Shown: positions 9,458 to 18,112 of the stretch, one piece after another
Layout of the letters: every line of letters starts with the position of its first letter
Position numbering within the stretch: the stretch's first letter is position 1
Assembly (NCBI GenBank): GCA_003225005.1
Contig: QIAN01000028.1
Location: forward strand, 1-64,000
Source of the DNA: Acidobacteriota bacterium
GTDB taxonomy: Bacteria > Acidobacteriota > Terriglobia > Terriglobales > Acidobacteriaceae
Direction: 5' to 3'
DNA length: 64,000 bases
Position numbers and translations under genes: made by a program
The notes under the pieces: model-generated
Database searches by the model: none
What the model was told of the DNA's origin: nothing
Seen by the model: only the letters and a program-made list of their open reading frames with translations

Positions 9458-9494
9458 CAAGCCACAACTGTAGAGTTGTTCTTGCGCGATCCCT
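9458..9494 (+). mobile_element. Terminal remnant of the ISAzo13-type element
   Basis: Thirty-seven bases match, with one mismatch, the reverse complement of 15883-15919, which is the 3' end of the ISAzo13-type transposase gene and its flank. No other part of the element is present here. It marks an old insertion or deletion next to the broken TPR gene. Confidence 0.75.
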
Positions 9495-9538
9495 AAGGAT
9501 GCGCTTTCCGGCGTATGCAGACAATCGCGAATTACCGC

Positions 9539-10302
9539 TCAAGAGCTCATCCGGTTCAAGGTTTCACGAATCTCGTCTGCAGCGGGAAAATTTGGACTGA
9601 TTTGTAGAGTACGCTGCAAGTGTTTTCTCGCGGCTGCCGTATTCTTCTGCTTCTGATAAATTCCAATATGGTACCGGTACGTGGCATTGTTGGGCGCCTT
9701 CTGCACGGCTTCTTGCAGTAGACGCGGCCATGTCGTAATGAGCCTTTTGGTAATAAGCCCACGCCAAGGTGTCCGCTGTACTCGGTGAATCCGGCATCCT
9801 TTGGCGCGCAATCCGCGCCAGATAAAGCGCCTCGTCGGTACTCTCCCTATTTTCCAGCATAAGGTAGGCCAGAGTGTTCGCCGCTGCACCCAAGTCAGGT
9901 TTGACTTGCAGAGCTTTTCGATACCCATCCTCGGCCCGTTGTGGTCTTCCATAAAGCTCTTCCATGGTTCCTGCGAAGAAGTATGCCGTTACATTTCTTG
10001 GGTGACTGGCAATTAAGGTTATAGGCGGTCGAAAGAGACCGAACGGCCTTCTGCAGCGAACTTTCATCTTCGGCCAGATCTTTATTGGCCACTTGCAACC
10101 CTCCAATCAGGGCATACACGGAGTCGTTGGTCGGAATTTTCGCGGCCTGCGCCCGTGCCCGCTCGAGGGCCTTGACCTTCTGATTTTGTGGCATCAGGAT
10201 ACTGACTAGCCCAGTTAAAGGCTCGAAATAACTTGGGCCCCGATCGGGAGCTTGCTCGTAGTATTTCCGTGACTCCTCATCTTTACCTTGTGTCGCGTAC
10301 CC
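9539..10302 (-). pseudogene. Frameshifted TPR protein gene
   Basis: Minus-strand translation gives a TPR array in three successive frames: [20 protein letters not shown]... to about 10040, then [18 protein letters not shown]...ANTLAYLMLEN...ADTLAWAYYQKAHYD to about 9725, then LLQEAVQKAPNNATYRYHIG...LQISPNFPAADEIRETLN to the stop. Each segment has repeat-like residues at the expected positions, so two indels broke one gene. The 5' part is missing and is replaced by an IS3-type terminus at 10303-10377. The style is like the long TPR lipoproteins found near exopolysaccharide/PEP-CTERM loci. Not functional as a whole. Confidence 0.8.
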
Positions 10303-10377
10303 TTCATGACGGTTCTCCTCTCCTTGGTCTGGGAGAACTCACATTCCAGGCGGTCCAGTTTTCGGGGGGTTACGTCA
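10303..10377 (-). mobile_element. IS3-type element left-end fragment
   Basis: Read on the minus strand, the stretch begins TGACGTAACCCC, continues with AACTGGACCGCCTGGAATG and a purine-rich GGAGAGGAGA before ATGAAG at 10307. This is the usual layout of an IS3-family inverted repeat, leader and orfA start as I recall it. After ATGAAG the sequence switches directly into the TPR gene, so only about 75 bp remain. Identification is from pattern memory only. Confidence 0.5.
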
Positions 10378-10716
10378 AATGACGGGTTGTTTCTTAACTA
10401 TCGGAGGTCAGCTGCAAGACATATTTATGGGTCGTTTGAAAAAGCAAAACGATAGACAATCCAGCGCCCAATCCAAGCAGAAACCAAGCCAACAGGTTGA
10501 GGTGGCTGCAACCGGCCCAAGCTGTACGCACAATTTGCCGGATCACATAAGAGCGTACGAGTAACGCCGAGAATGGAGACCCAAACCACGCTTTGTTGCA
10601 AGTGAACGTTCCGTGATACCCTCGCATTCTCTTGTTAGGCCACGTAGTGTGCTCGGGCTTCCTCGCTACCGTGACGAGGAGCGAAATTTCCGTATGCTTG
10701 ATAAAGGCAAAAAGTC
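10378..10716. other. Intergenic stretch with one possible membrane-peptide fragment
   Basis: A 77-codon minus-strand frame (10394-10627) contains one hydrophobic helix (LLAWFLLGLGAGLSIVLLF) but has no ribosome site or family signature that I recognise. It may be a gene fragment. The right end is the leader of the thioesterase gene. Nothing else is visible. Confidence 0.35.
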
Positions 10717-11202
10717 ATGACTGCTTTTGCGGGCAAAACACTTCAGTTTGGGGTGGTGCCGACAGAAACCAAAAAGTCCATGACCGGTCTCGATCTTTTG
10801 ACGGGCATCAAGAACGGAACCCTTCCCGCGCCGCCCATCCAACAAGTATTGGACTTTCGCATCTCGCGATTGAAGCGCGGACATACAGTTTTCGCTGGCG
10901 TCCCCAAGTATGAGTTTTACAATCCGCTCGGTTCTGTTCACGGAGGCTATATCGCTGCTCTGCTCGATTCGTGCATGGCATGTGCCGTGCATTCTACGCT
11001 TGAGGTCGGATACAACTATGCGACGATAGAAGTCAAGATCAACTATGTGAGACAAATTACAGCTGACACTGGAGAGGTACATGCCGAGGGGAAGGTCATC
11101 CACTTAGGAAAGCGTATCGCCACTGCGGAAGGTAGACTTCTTGATTCCGCTGGTAAGCTGTACGCCCACGGAACAACAACATGTTTGATCTTCGCCCTGT
11201 AG
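10717..11202 (+). CDS. PaaI-type hotdog-fold thioesterase
   Basis: A 161-residue cytoplasmic protein of the hotdog superfamily. The diagnostic segment NPLGSVHGGYIAALLDS (about residues 69-85) contains the HGG motif that binds CoA thioesters, followed by the long central helix and strands YATIEVKINYVRQI and GKVIHLGKRIATAEG. Family members hydrolyse aromatic or medium-chain acyl-CoAs, typically as tetramers. Length is normal for a PaaI homologue with a short N-terminal extension. It is convergent with the aldehyde dehydrogenase gene 34 bp away. Exact substrate unknown. Confidence 0.88.
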   Translation: MTAFAGKTLQFGVVPTETKKSMTGLDLLTGIKNGTLPAPPIQQVLDFRISRLKRGHTVFAGVPKYEFYNPLGSVHGGYIAALLDSCMACAVHSTLEVGYNYATIEVKINYVRQITADTGEVHAEGKVIHLGKRIATAEGRLLDSAGKLYAHGTTTCLIFAL

Positions 11203-11236
11203 ACGTTCGCCGAGAAATGCTGCGAGACTTATGAGC

Positions 11237-12664
11237 TCATCCCGCATAGCCCAGAACCGCTTTGAGCTCCAAGAATTCTTCCATTCCAGCTTCTCCCCAC
11301 TCTCTGCCGTTGCCCGACTGTTTGTAACCGCCAAAGCAAGCACCGAAGTCGACACGAGCACCGTTGATGTGGACATTGCCCGCACGGATCTGTTTAGCTA
11401 ACCGCCGGGCCCGTTCCAGATCGCCCGAGCTGATGAAGCCTGCAAGACCGTAGGGAGAGTCGTTCGCGATCGCGATGGCATCCGCCTCTTCGTCATAGGG
11501 AATGATGCACAGAACGGGACCGAAGATCTCCTCGCGGGCAATGATCATGTCGTTCCGCACGCCAGCGAATACTGTTGGCCTTGCATAAAAACCCTTTCGG
11601 AGGCCCTCTGGTCGGCCTGTGCCACCAGCAACCAAGGTAGCTCCCTCTTCGATCCCGCGTTGGATCAAACGCTGAACTCTCTCAAACTGTGCTTCACTCA
11701 CAAGAGGGCCGACGCTGGCATCGTCGCTGTGGGGATCGCCGACTCTTGCAGCTTCAGCCTCTTGTTTCGCGACCGCACTGGCTTCCGCCATTCTCGACCG
11801 CTGAACCAGCATGCGAGTTGGCGCATTGCAGGATTGCCCGGCATTACGGAAGCATGCTTGCACGCCTTCCCGCACCGCTTTTTCCAAGTCGGCATCCTCC
11901 AAGATAATGTTCGCCGACTTACCGCCCAGTTCCTGAGTAACCCGCTTCACAGTGGGTGCGGCCGCCTTAGCCACAGCGATGCCAGACCGTGTCGAGCCCG
12001 TGAATGAAACCATGGCAATGTCAGGGTTGGAAGCAATGGCGGCTCCAACCCCAGGACCATCTCCATTTACGAGATTGAAGACTCCTGGTGGAACGCCGGC
12101 CTCATCGATAATTTGCGCGAAAAGATGAGCCGATAAGGGCGCCAATTCACTTGGCTTCAGGACTATCGTGCAACCTGCCGCCAGCGCTGGCGCCGCCTTG
12201 CAGGTAATCTGGTTCATCGGCCAGTTCCAGGGGGTGATGAGCCCGCAGACTCCAATTGCTTCTTTTCGCATCAGAGTTGAACCTTGTACCTCATCAAACT
12301 TGAAGTTTTCTAAAACCCTCACGGCTTCTGACAAGTGGGCCAGCCCGGCCGGCACCTGCGCCTTTCGAGACAGGGAAATGGGAGCGCCCATCTCGCAAGT
12401 AATCCGTTCCGCCATCTCCTCGCCCCTTGCCTTGTAAACCTCGATAATCCTGCGCAAGAGCGCCAATCGCTCCGCCCGACTGGTCTCCGAGTAGGACGCG
12501 AATGCTCGCTTGGCTGCATCAACCGCGTCAGCAACATCGGTCGCGCCACCGAGAGAAATGGTTTCGGTCGGCTCTTCAGTTGCCGGATTGATCACCGTGA
12601 AGTCACGGGCTTCAGCAGGGTCAACCCACTTTCCATCGATATAAAATTTTCGGTAATCGGTCAT
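11237..12664 (-). CDS. NAD(P)-dependent aldehyde dehydrogenase
   Basis: A 475-residue member of the aldehyde dehydrogenase superfamily, normal in length. Visible landmarks are LITPWNWPMNQ (N-terminal cofactor region), GSTRSG, the catalytic glutamate segment TQELGGKSANII, the nucleophile segment AGQSCNAPTRM with Cys, and EEIFGPVLCI near the C-terminus. It would oxidise an aldehyde to its acid in the cytoplasm. The nearest relatives, by pattern, are the broad-specificity enzymes annotated as acting on betaine, salicyl or lactaldehyde-type substrates; I cannot choose among these. It is divergent from the Fn3 lipoprotein gene, with about 180 bp between them for promoters. Confidence 0.93.
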   Translation of the reverse strand: MTDYRKFYIDGKWVDPAEARDFTVINPATEEPTETISLGGATDVADAVDAAKRAFASYSETSRAERLALLRRIIEVYKARGEEMAERITCEMGAPISLSRKAQVPAGLAHLSEAVRVLENFKFDEVQGSTLMRKEAIGVCGLITPWNWPMNQITCKAAPALAAGCTIVLKPSELAPLSAHLFAQIIDEAGVPPGVFNLVNGDGPGVGAAIASNPDIAMVSFTGSTRSGIAVAKAAAPTVKRVTQELGGKSANIILEDADLEKAVREGVQACFRNAGQSCNAPTRMLVQRSRMAEASAVAKQEAEAARVGDPHSDDASVGPLVSEAQFERVQRLIQRGIEEGATLVAGGTGRPEGLRKGFYARPTVFAGVRNDMIIAREEIFGPVLCIIPYDEEADAIAIANDSPYGLAGFISSGDLERARRLAKQIRAGNVHINGARVDFGACFGGYKQSGNGREWGEAGMEEFLELKAVLGYAG

Positions 12665-12847
12665 ATGAATTCTCTGCCTGCGATACTGAACAGGTCATCA
12701 CTAGCACAATTGCAGTGTTCCCTTATTCAATTCTCGCACGAGCCGAAGTGCTCCGGCTGCACCTGATTTGGAATACTTGATCGAGATCTGCCCTCAGGAG
12801 TGGCACAAAATGGCCCTACCTAGGAGCAACGCATTTAGGATAAAAGA

Positions 12848-13483
12848 GTGTTCGAAGCCATGGCTGCTATTTCAGGAAATCGTTGGAAAATCCTCCGGCA
12901 TATTCGATTCAACGGGAAAGTCGCAGCACTGACGATCGCTTGCATGTCGCAAGCCTTCACTGGCTGCAGCCGAGTTCCAGAATCACACGGCGAACCGCAA
13001 TCGGTGCCAGCCGCGAGGGAAAACGTCATTGCTGCCGCACCCAACCCCGTTCTTCCGCCCTGTCCCAGAACGCCCTATCCTATGCTTCCGGCGTCGGCAC
13101 CGGGAAGCGGTCACCACAAAGTATTTCTTTCGTGGAACGCCAGCACCTCGTCTGGCCAACCGGGCGCTACTACTGTAGGTTATTACTTGTATCGAAGCCA
13201 AAAGAAGGACACGGCGAAGAAACTGCCGAAGTGCCCGGCTTGTGAGCAGGTCAACCTTATGCCTTTGCTCAGCTCGCGCTGCGTGGATGACCTCGTAAAG
13301 GACCACACGACCTATTATTACGTAGCAATTGCTATCAACTCCGGCGGAGGCACCAGCTCCCCTACAAATGAGGCCATCGCCGAAATACCGGGGGCAGCCA
13401 AACAAAACCCAGCTCCTCCCGACGCCGCCTCCTATCCTGCGTGTCGCGCGCCGACCGTTCCAAACCAGCCGCCCGAGCCCTAG
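12848..13483 (+). CDS. Small lipoprotein with Fn3-like domain
   Basis: A 211-residue secreted lipoprotein with a basic N-terminus, hydrophobic stretch and lipobox AFTGC. After a Pro-rich linker comes one fibronectin type III-like domain (KVFLSWNAS...VGYYLYRSQKK...TYYYVAIAINSGG). An inserted loop carries a CPAC pair, and the tail is Pro-rich. The domain resembles the C-terminal domain of the larger lipoprotein at 8044-9381. GTG at 12848 is used; an ATG at 12860 is an alternative. Probably outer-surface; partner unknown. Confidence 0.7.
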   Translation: MFEAMAAISGNRWKILRHIRFNGKVAALTIACMSQAFTGCSRVPESHGEPQSVPAARENVIAAAPNPVLPPCPRTPYPMLPASAPGSGHHKVFLSWNASTSSGQPGATTVGYYLYRSQKKDTAKKLPKCPACEQVNLMPLLSSRCVDDLVKDHTTYYYVAIAINSGGGTSSPTNEAIAEIPGAAKQNPAPPDAASYPACRAPTVPNQPPEP

Positions 13484-13603
13484 ATGGATTGTCCCACGGA
13501 AGTATCATTGACTCCCGAATTCGGCTGTCGTAATGTACCGACTGCGGGGGGCCGCAGATACGCGTCTCCGTAGACCTTTCAGCATTGCTGCGAAGGAGGC
13601 TGA

Positions 13604-14470
13604 ATGTCATTCGCGGGCGGCGCATCGGGAACGTGGACCTATTTCGAGGACAAATGGCAAGACGGCAACGTGCCGATTATGAGTCCACGTACGCATGCTG
13701 CATGGCTCTGCTCGGTGGTTTTTGATGGTGCGCGGGCGTTCGAAGGAGTTACCCCGGATCTCGAACTCCATTGTGCGCGAGTGAATGAATCGGCGAAGAA
13801 AATGTTCCTCAAGCCAATCGTCTCAACCGAGACCTGGGTCAAACTTGCACGGGAAGGCATAGCGCGATTTGGCAAGGATGCCGCGCTTTACATCCGGCCG
13901 ATGTACTGGGCGGAAAAAGAAGGACCATGGGTTCAGGCCCATGATCCCGAATCCACTCGTTGGTGCCTGTGCATTTACGAGGCGCCGATGCGTCAGCCAC
14001 AAGGATTCTCGGTTACGCTTTCGCCTTATCGGCGCCCGACCTTAGAAACAATGCCGGTCGACGCAAAGGCGGGATGTCTGTATCCGAACAATGCGCGCTC
14101 TCTGTTCGAGGCGCATTCACGCAAATTCGACAACGCCATTGTTTGCGACCTGCTAGGCAACGTCGCCGAACTGGCCACCTCGAATATTTTCATGGCCAAG
14201 GAAGGTGTTGTTTACACTCCCATACCCAACGGAACGTTCCTCGCGGGTATCACTCGCGAACGAGTGATAGGGCTCCTGCGCGACGACGGCGTAACCGTAA
14301 TCGAGAAGGTGATGACTTACCAGGAATATGAATCGGCGGACGAGATCTTCTCCACCGGTAATTATTCTAAGGTGGTTCCCGTTACTCGAATCGGGGATCG
14401 CCGATTAGAATTTGGCCCCCTTTACACGAAAGCCAGAAAACTGTACTGGGAATTCGCGCATGGATCGTGA
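13604..14470 (+). CDS. Class IV PLP aminotransferase (branched-chain type)
   Basis: A 288-residue cytoplasmic enzyme of PLP fold type IV. Seen: the substrate-side loop VVFDGARAFEGV, an arginine-bearing IRPMYW strand, the lysine segment VDAKAGCLYPN expected to bind PLP, the LGNVAELATSNIFM region and the phosphate-binding LAGITRERV loop. It is closest in pattern to branched-chain aminotransferases (IlvE) but is slightly short, and D-amino-acid aminotransferase or aminodeoxychorismate lyase relatives cannot be excluded. A well-formed promoter for the next gene lies just after its stop. No operon partner is obvious. Confidence 0.85.
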   Translation: MSFAGGASGTWTYFEDKWQDGNVPIMSPRTHAAWLCSVVFDGARAFEGVTPDLELHCARVNESAKKMFLKPIVSTETWVKLAREGIARFGKDAALYIRPMYWAEKEGPWVQAHDPESTRWCLCIYEAPMRQPQGFSVTLSPYRRPTLETMPVDAKAGCLYPNNARSLFEAHSRKFDNAIVCDLLGNVAELATSNIFMAKEGVVYTPIPNGTFLAGITRERVIGLLRDDGVTVIEKVMTYQEYESADEIFSTGNYSKVVPVTRIGDRRLEFGPLYTKARKLYWEFAHGS

Positions 14471-14506
14471 GTTTTTTAAGCTGGGGCGCCACGCTGCGGT
14501 TCATGA

Positions 14507-14534
14507 TTGACAAAATCAAAGGCCGATAGATAAT
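14507..14534 (+). promoter_or_regulatory. Candidate sigma-70-type promoter for the AAA+ ATPase gene
   Basis: TTGACA at 14507-14512 is separated by 16 bases from GATAAT at 14529-14534 (five of six matches to TATAAT). It lies 36 bp after the aminotransferase stop and about 80 bp before the GTG of the ATPase gene, so that gene appears to have its own promoter. A run of C residues (about 14565-14575) lies in the leader. Confidence 0.55.
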
Positions 14535-14616
14535 AGACTGGTCGGGCTTCTTGGGCTGATTCTACCCCCCCCTCCCCCAGCACGAGGAGTCATTTCCCAG
14601 CGAAAAGGTAGGAACC

Positions 14617-15675
14617 GTGTTGCTAGATTTCTTCGGTCTTCGAGAGCAGCCCTTCGGCGTCACACCCGACCCGCGCTATCTCTATCTCAGTTCGGGGCAT
14701 CGGGATGCCCTTGCGTCCATGCATTACGGGATTGAGTCGAACTGCGGATTTGTGACTCTGATCGCTCCGCCGGGAATGGGAAAAACGACAATGCTGTTTG
14801 ACATCCTGTCGAACCTCGATCAAAAAGCCAGGACCGCGTTCCTGTTTCAAAACAAGTGCACCCCGCGCGAGTTCATGCGATTCCTTTTGGCCGAACTTGG
14901 GGTACAGGACGATTCCCAAGATTTCGTTCGGATGCTCGCACAGTTCAACCGGTGTTTGTTACAAGAAGCAAGGGCCGGGAGGCGCTTTGTCATAATCATT
15001 GACGAAGCGCAAAATCTGGATGAATCTGTATTAGAGGCAATTCGGCTACTCTCCAACTTCGAAACTCCCCGCGTTAAGTTATTGCAGATTATTTTAGCTG
15101 GACAGCCGGGGCTGGCTGACAAACTCATCAAGCCATCGCTCAGCCAATTGCGGCAACGCATTACTTCAGTCAGCGGATTGAGTCCGCTCACGGCCGAAGA
15201 AACGGGCGCCCTAATCGCTCACCGCTTGCAGGTGGCGGGGTATACGGGCGGACCGTTATTCTCTCCAGAGGCTCGACATTTGATCGCTGAATTTAGCGAA
15301 GGTATTCCACGTCAGATCATCAAATACTGTTTTCATGCGCTTGGTCTCGCTCATGGGGCGCGGAAGCACTCGGTTGACGCTGCCATGGTACGGACAGCGG
15401 CCCGCCGTCTTGATATCGGCCAATTTGTTTCAGAAGTCGGAGCGAAGAGGGCAGCTAACCTCGCGACCAGCATGGAATCGAATCCGAGCCCTATTCGATC
15501 TGTTGATGACTTCGCCACAGAAGGCACAGAGTCTTCAAGCTCGACTGTCGCTTCCCACAATGCTTCCCAGCAGGACTTGACCCCCGAAGAAGCCATCATA
15601 TACATGCGGAATTTAGTCCGGCGCTTGCATAGCCGCCGCGGTGGGCTGGGTCGTCCCGATCGGCAGTCACTCTAG
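14617..15675 (+). CDS. ExeA-like AAA+ ATPase (XrtA-associated type)
   Basis: A 352-residue AAA+ protein. The start MLLDFFGLREQPFGVTPDPRY is the hallmark of the ExeA/GspA-like family. Walker A is APPGMGKTT (about 50-58) and Walker B is VIIIDEAQNL (about 125-134). The C-terminal third is a charged linker without a membrane segment or peptidoglycan-binding domain. Related proteins (TIGR03015-like) accompany exosortase/polysaccharide loci, which fits the exopolysaccharide locus that starts a few kb away, although strand and spacing show it is not part of that operon. GTG at 14617 is supported by an AGGTAGGA stretch; a TTG follows directly. It likely powers assembly at the envelope. Confidence 0.85.
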   Translation: MLLDFFGLREQPFGVTPDPRYLYLSSGHRDALASMHYGIESNCGFVTLIAPPGMGKTTMLFDILSNLDQKARTAFLFQNKCTPREFMRFLLAELGVQDDSQDFVRMLAQFNRCLLQEARAGRRFVIIIDEAQNLDESVLEAIRLLSNFETPRVKLLQIILAGQPGLADKLIKPSLSQLRQRITSVSGLSPLTAEETGALIAHRLQVAGYTGGPLFSPEARHLIAEFSEGIPRQIIKYCFHALGLAHGARKHSVDAAMVRTAARRLDIGQFVSEVGAKRAANLATSMESNPSPIRSVDDFATEGTESSSSTVASHNASQQDLTPEEAIIYMRNLVRRLHSRRGGLGRPDRQSL

Positions 15676-15882
15676 ATCCCTCCCGTTCGCTACGACGTGA
15701 AATTCGGCTTCGTGACACGGTGTCCCCAACGAAATACACCTGCCTCCAACAGACTTTCCCATTCGACGCCTATTATTGTCATCACGCCTGTCCAAATTAG
15801 GATTTCGATTTGTGGAAGAAAAGAGGCCGAGCATTTGGTAGCTTGAGGTTGGGTTCACGGAAGAACCAATCACAAACCTACT
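15676..15882. other. Flank between the ATPase gene and the IS element
   Basis: No gene is visible. A weak imperfect dyad around 15847-15880 ends close to the IS boundary. The stretch may contain the terminator of the ATPase gene, but no strong stem with a T-run was found. Confidence 0.35.
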
Positions 15883-15904
15883 AAGGGATCGCGCAATAAC
15901 AACT

Positions 15905-17600
15905 CTACAGTTGTGGCTTGATGGTGTAATTCCACTGGGGCAGAGTTTGGTGGTGCTGCAATCGAAGGGAAGCAATTTGATCGCGTGTGGGCTTGAGACC
16001 GCAAGGATAGAAACGGCGGTCGAGGTAGGCGGTGACCTGAAGTCCGGTTTGGGTTTGTGTGATACGGGGGTAGTTGAGGATCCTCTGGTAGGAATCTAGC
16101 GGTTCGCCGGCCCAGTTGCGCGAGACTTCGGAGAAGAGGCGATGCTCGATGGGATTCCACTTGGAAGCACCGGTGGGATAGTGAGCCATGGTGACGGCCA
16201 GGGCAAAGGAGTTGGCCAGTTGGGACTGGAGCTCGGTTTTCCAGGCGTAACAGCGGCAACTGTTGCTGCCCCCGGTATCGGCCAGAATGAGCAGTTGGCG
16301 GGAACCGCGATAGCGGGTGGAACCTTCCTGGCGCCACCAATGAGCGATGGCATGAGCGGCGAAGGTGGGGGTGTCGTGGGAAACGCCGACCACCAGAGCA
16401 CCGCGATTTTCCGTGACATCGTAAATCCCGTAAGGAATGGCGACCCCGATGGAATCGGTGCGGAAGTCGTGATCGTAAAGACGACGCGGGGCAGATTCCC
16501 AACGACAGCCAGGATTTTTGAAATTGCCGACGAGTTCGCGTTTCTTGCTGTCCACGCTGACGATGGGCAGATGACGGCGCTGGAAACGGTAGCGCAACTC
16601 GGCGAGATATTCGAACTGTAGGTTGCGGTTGGGACTCGAACTGGTGGAGATCTGCTTTTGATTGACGCGCAAGGAATAGCCCATATCATGGAGCAGGCGG
16701 GCGACGTATTAGGGGAGACGGCAATGCCGAGTTTGGCCAGCTCTTCCGCGATGGTGGTGGTAGTACGGCGAGACCAGCGTAAACCAGTCATGGGATCGCC
16801 CGCGGTATCGTGTTCGAGCAGGCAATGGAGAACCGCGATTATGTCGGGCGTTTTTTTTCCGCCGGAGTACGACCCCCGCCGGTGCGGCGAGATCGGCCGC
16901 TGACCACATTCTGATCCAGCAGTTGCTGCCGACCGCGGGCCACGGTATGTACGTCCAAGCCCAGGAAATCGCCGAGCAGAGTGTCGCCGCCGTGGCCCAG
17001 GCGGATGGATTCCAGCCCGGCAAACAATCGGCGCTGTTGTTCATCGAGCAGGCCATAGAACAAAAGGATGGCAGTCTTGAGTTCATCGGGAGAAGCCTGG
17101 AGGTCGGCGGAATGGACGGCCACCGGGACGGCCTGAGCGCTGCACCGGGCGAGCATCTGTTTGCGGCGTGGCATGGACTCGATGGCGGTATAGAGAAACT
17201 GGCCCTCGACCTCCATTCGTGCCAAGCGCTGTTGCTCGACCAGATGGCGGAGAGGCTGCTGCACTTCGGCGTGCAGGGCGTCGGCCAATTCCTGGGCATA
17301 GTAGCCCTGGGGCGACTGGTTCACGAAAATTTCCACGGTGGCCAGCAGGGTGCCGTGGCGGGAGAACCAGACACCTTCCTGCGACCACAGTCCGCGATCG
17401 TCGAAGCGAGCGATTTCGGGCAGGGTGTAGAAGCGGCCGCGATGGGTGTAGCTGGCGAGATATTGAAGCGGCTTCAGTTTACGAAAGACAGTGAGATCGG
17501 TGTCTGTGCCGAGAACGCGTTTCAGCTCGGGCAGATCGGCGATCTTGCTACGGCGGAGATGTTGGCGCAGGGCGGAGGGATCGAAGGAAGTGGGTCGCAT
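15905..17600 (-). pseudogene. ISAzo13-family transposase, two frame changes
   Basis: Three frames together give a complete ISAzo13-like transposase. Frame 1 (17600-16839) has the N-terminal DNA-binding half. It hits an A8 run (16851-16858 on the plus strand as T8), and a -1 shift there gives the expected continuation KKTPDIIAVLHCLLEHD. A second change near 16705 appears to be a one-base deletion and leads into frame 3, which holds the catalytic half: PIVSVDSKKRELVGNF, LILADTGGSN and TGASKWNPIEHRLFSE with the DDE residues. The A8 shift could be programmed; the second cannot, so the enzyme is likely dead. Confidence 0.8.
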
Positions 17601-17601
17601 A

Positions 17602-17648
17602 ATGTTAGAGTTCACACTAATTGAAGAGGATAGTGTGAACTATAACAT
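17602..17648. repeat. Imperfect 17-bp inverted repeat beside the transposase start
   Basis: ATGTTAGAGTTCACACT and its near reverse complement (one mismatch) are separated by 13 bases, directly upstream of the transposase ATG. It could be an operator, a hairpin limiting read-in from outside promoters, or part of the element's end. Confidence 0.7.
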
Positions 17649-17662
17649 AATCAAACTGGGGG

Positions 17663-18085
17663 TCCTGGCTGGGAATATCGATCACGTCTTTCTGACTGGG
17701 CGAAGTTTCGCCTGACCAAAGGGGCGGTGAAGCTGCATTTGCTGCTGGACCACGACGGGTACCTGCCGTCTTTTGCGGTCATCACCGAGGGCAAAAAGCA
17801 TGAGGTACGGGTGGCGCCGCAGACGCAATTCACGCCCGGGACCATTCTGGTGTTTGACCGGGGCTACACGGACTACGGGGTAGTGCAGGAACTGGCGGTT
17901 CCGCAGCGGCGGGGCGTGCTGCGCGACCAAGTGATCTTTTTCCATAAGCTGGCGCAGTCCGGCATCGATGCCTACTTCCGACGGATCGAATTCTACGATG
18001 AAGAGCACGATCGGGTGCTGGTGTTTCTGACCAGCCAATAGAGAGCCGGCAGCGGCAACCATCGCTGCGATATTTATTGTCATAA
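17663..18085 (+). pseudogene. Fragment of an IS4-type transposase
   Basis: Translation shows DWAKFRLTKGAVKLH, then LLLDHDGYLPSFAVITEGKK, VFDRGYTDYG, RRGVLRDQVIFF and EEHDRVLVFLTSQ, all typical of an IS4-family DDE transposase. The N-terminal third is absent. The part normally lying between VFDRGYTDY and RRGVLRDQ is deleted. A frame change near the first lines and another after 18041 (the following ATIAAIF matches the next conserved block) complete the decay. It abuts the 3' end of the exopolysaccharide locus. Confidence 0.75.
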
Positions 18086-18112
18086 GACCTAGGACCACAG
18101 GCCACGTCATTC

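Larger units (their letters stand above)
15883..17660 (-). mobile_element. ISAzo13-type insertion element, disrupted
   Basis: The element carries one transposase gene on the minus strand (see the following entry). The right boundary is inferred from the copy of its last 37 bp at 9458-9494. The left boundary is uncertain: an imperfect dyad lies at 17602-17648, and an unrelated IS4-type fragment begins at about 17663. I found no clear terminal inverted repeats or target duplications by eye, so the extent is approximate. Confidence 0.6.

Noticed and set aside
14565-14575. Run of cytosines as a phase-variable tract
   Set aside because: It lies in an untranslated leader after the likely promoter, is interrupted by a T, and there is no evidence of length change.
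15847-15880. Hairpin as terminator of the AAA+ ATPase gene
   Set aside because: Only five to six base pairs form and no T-run follows.
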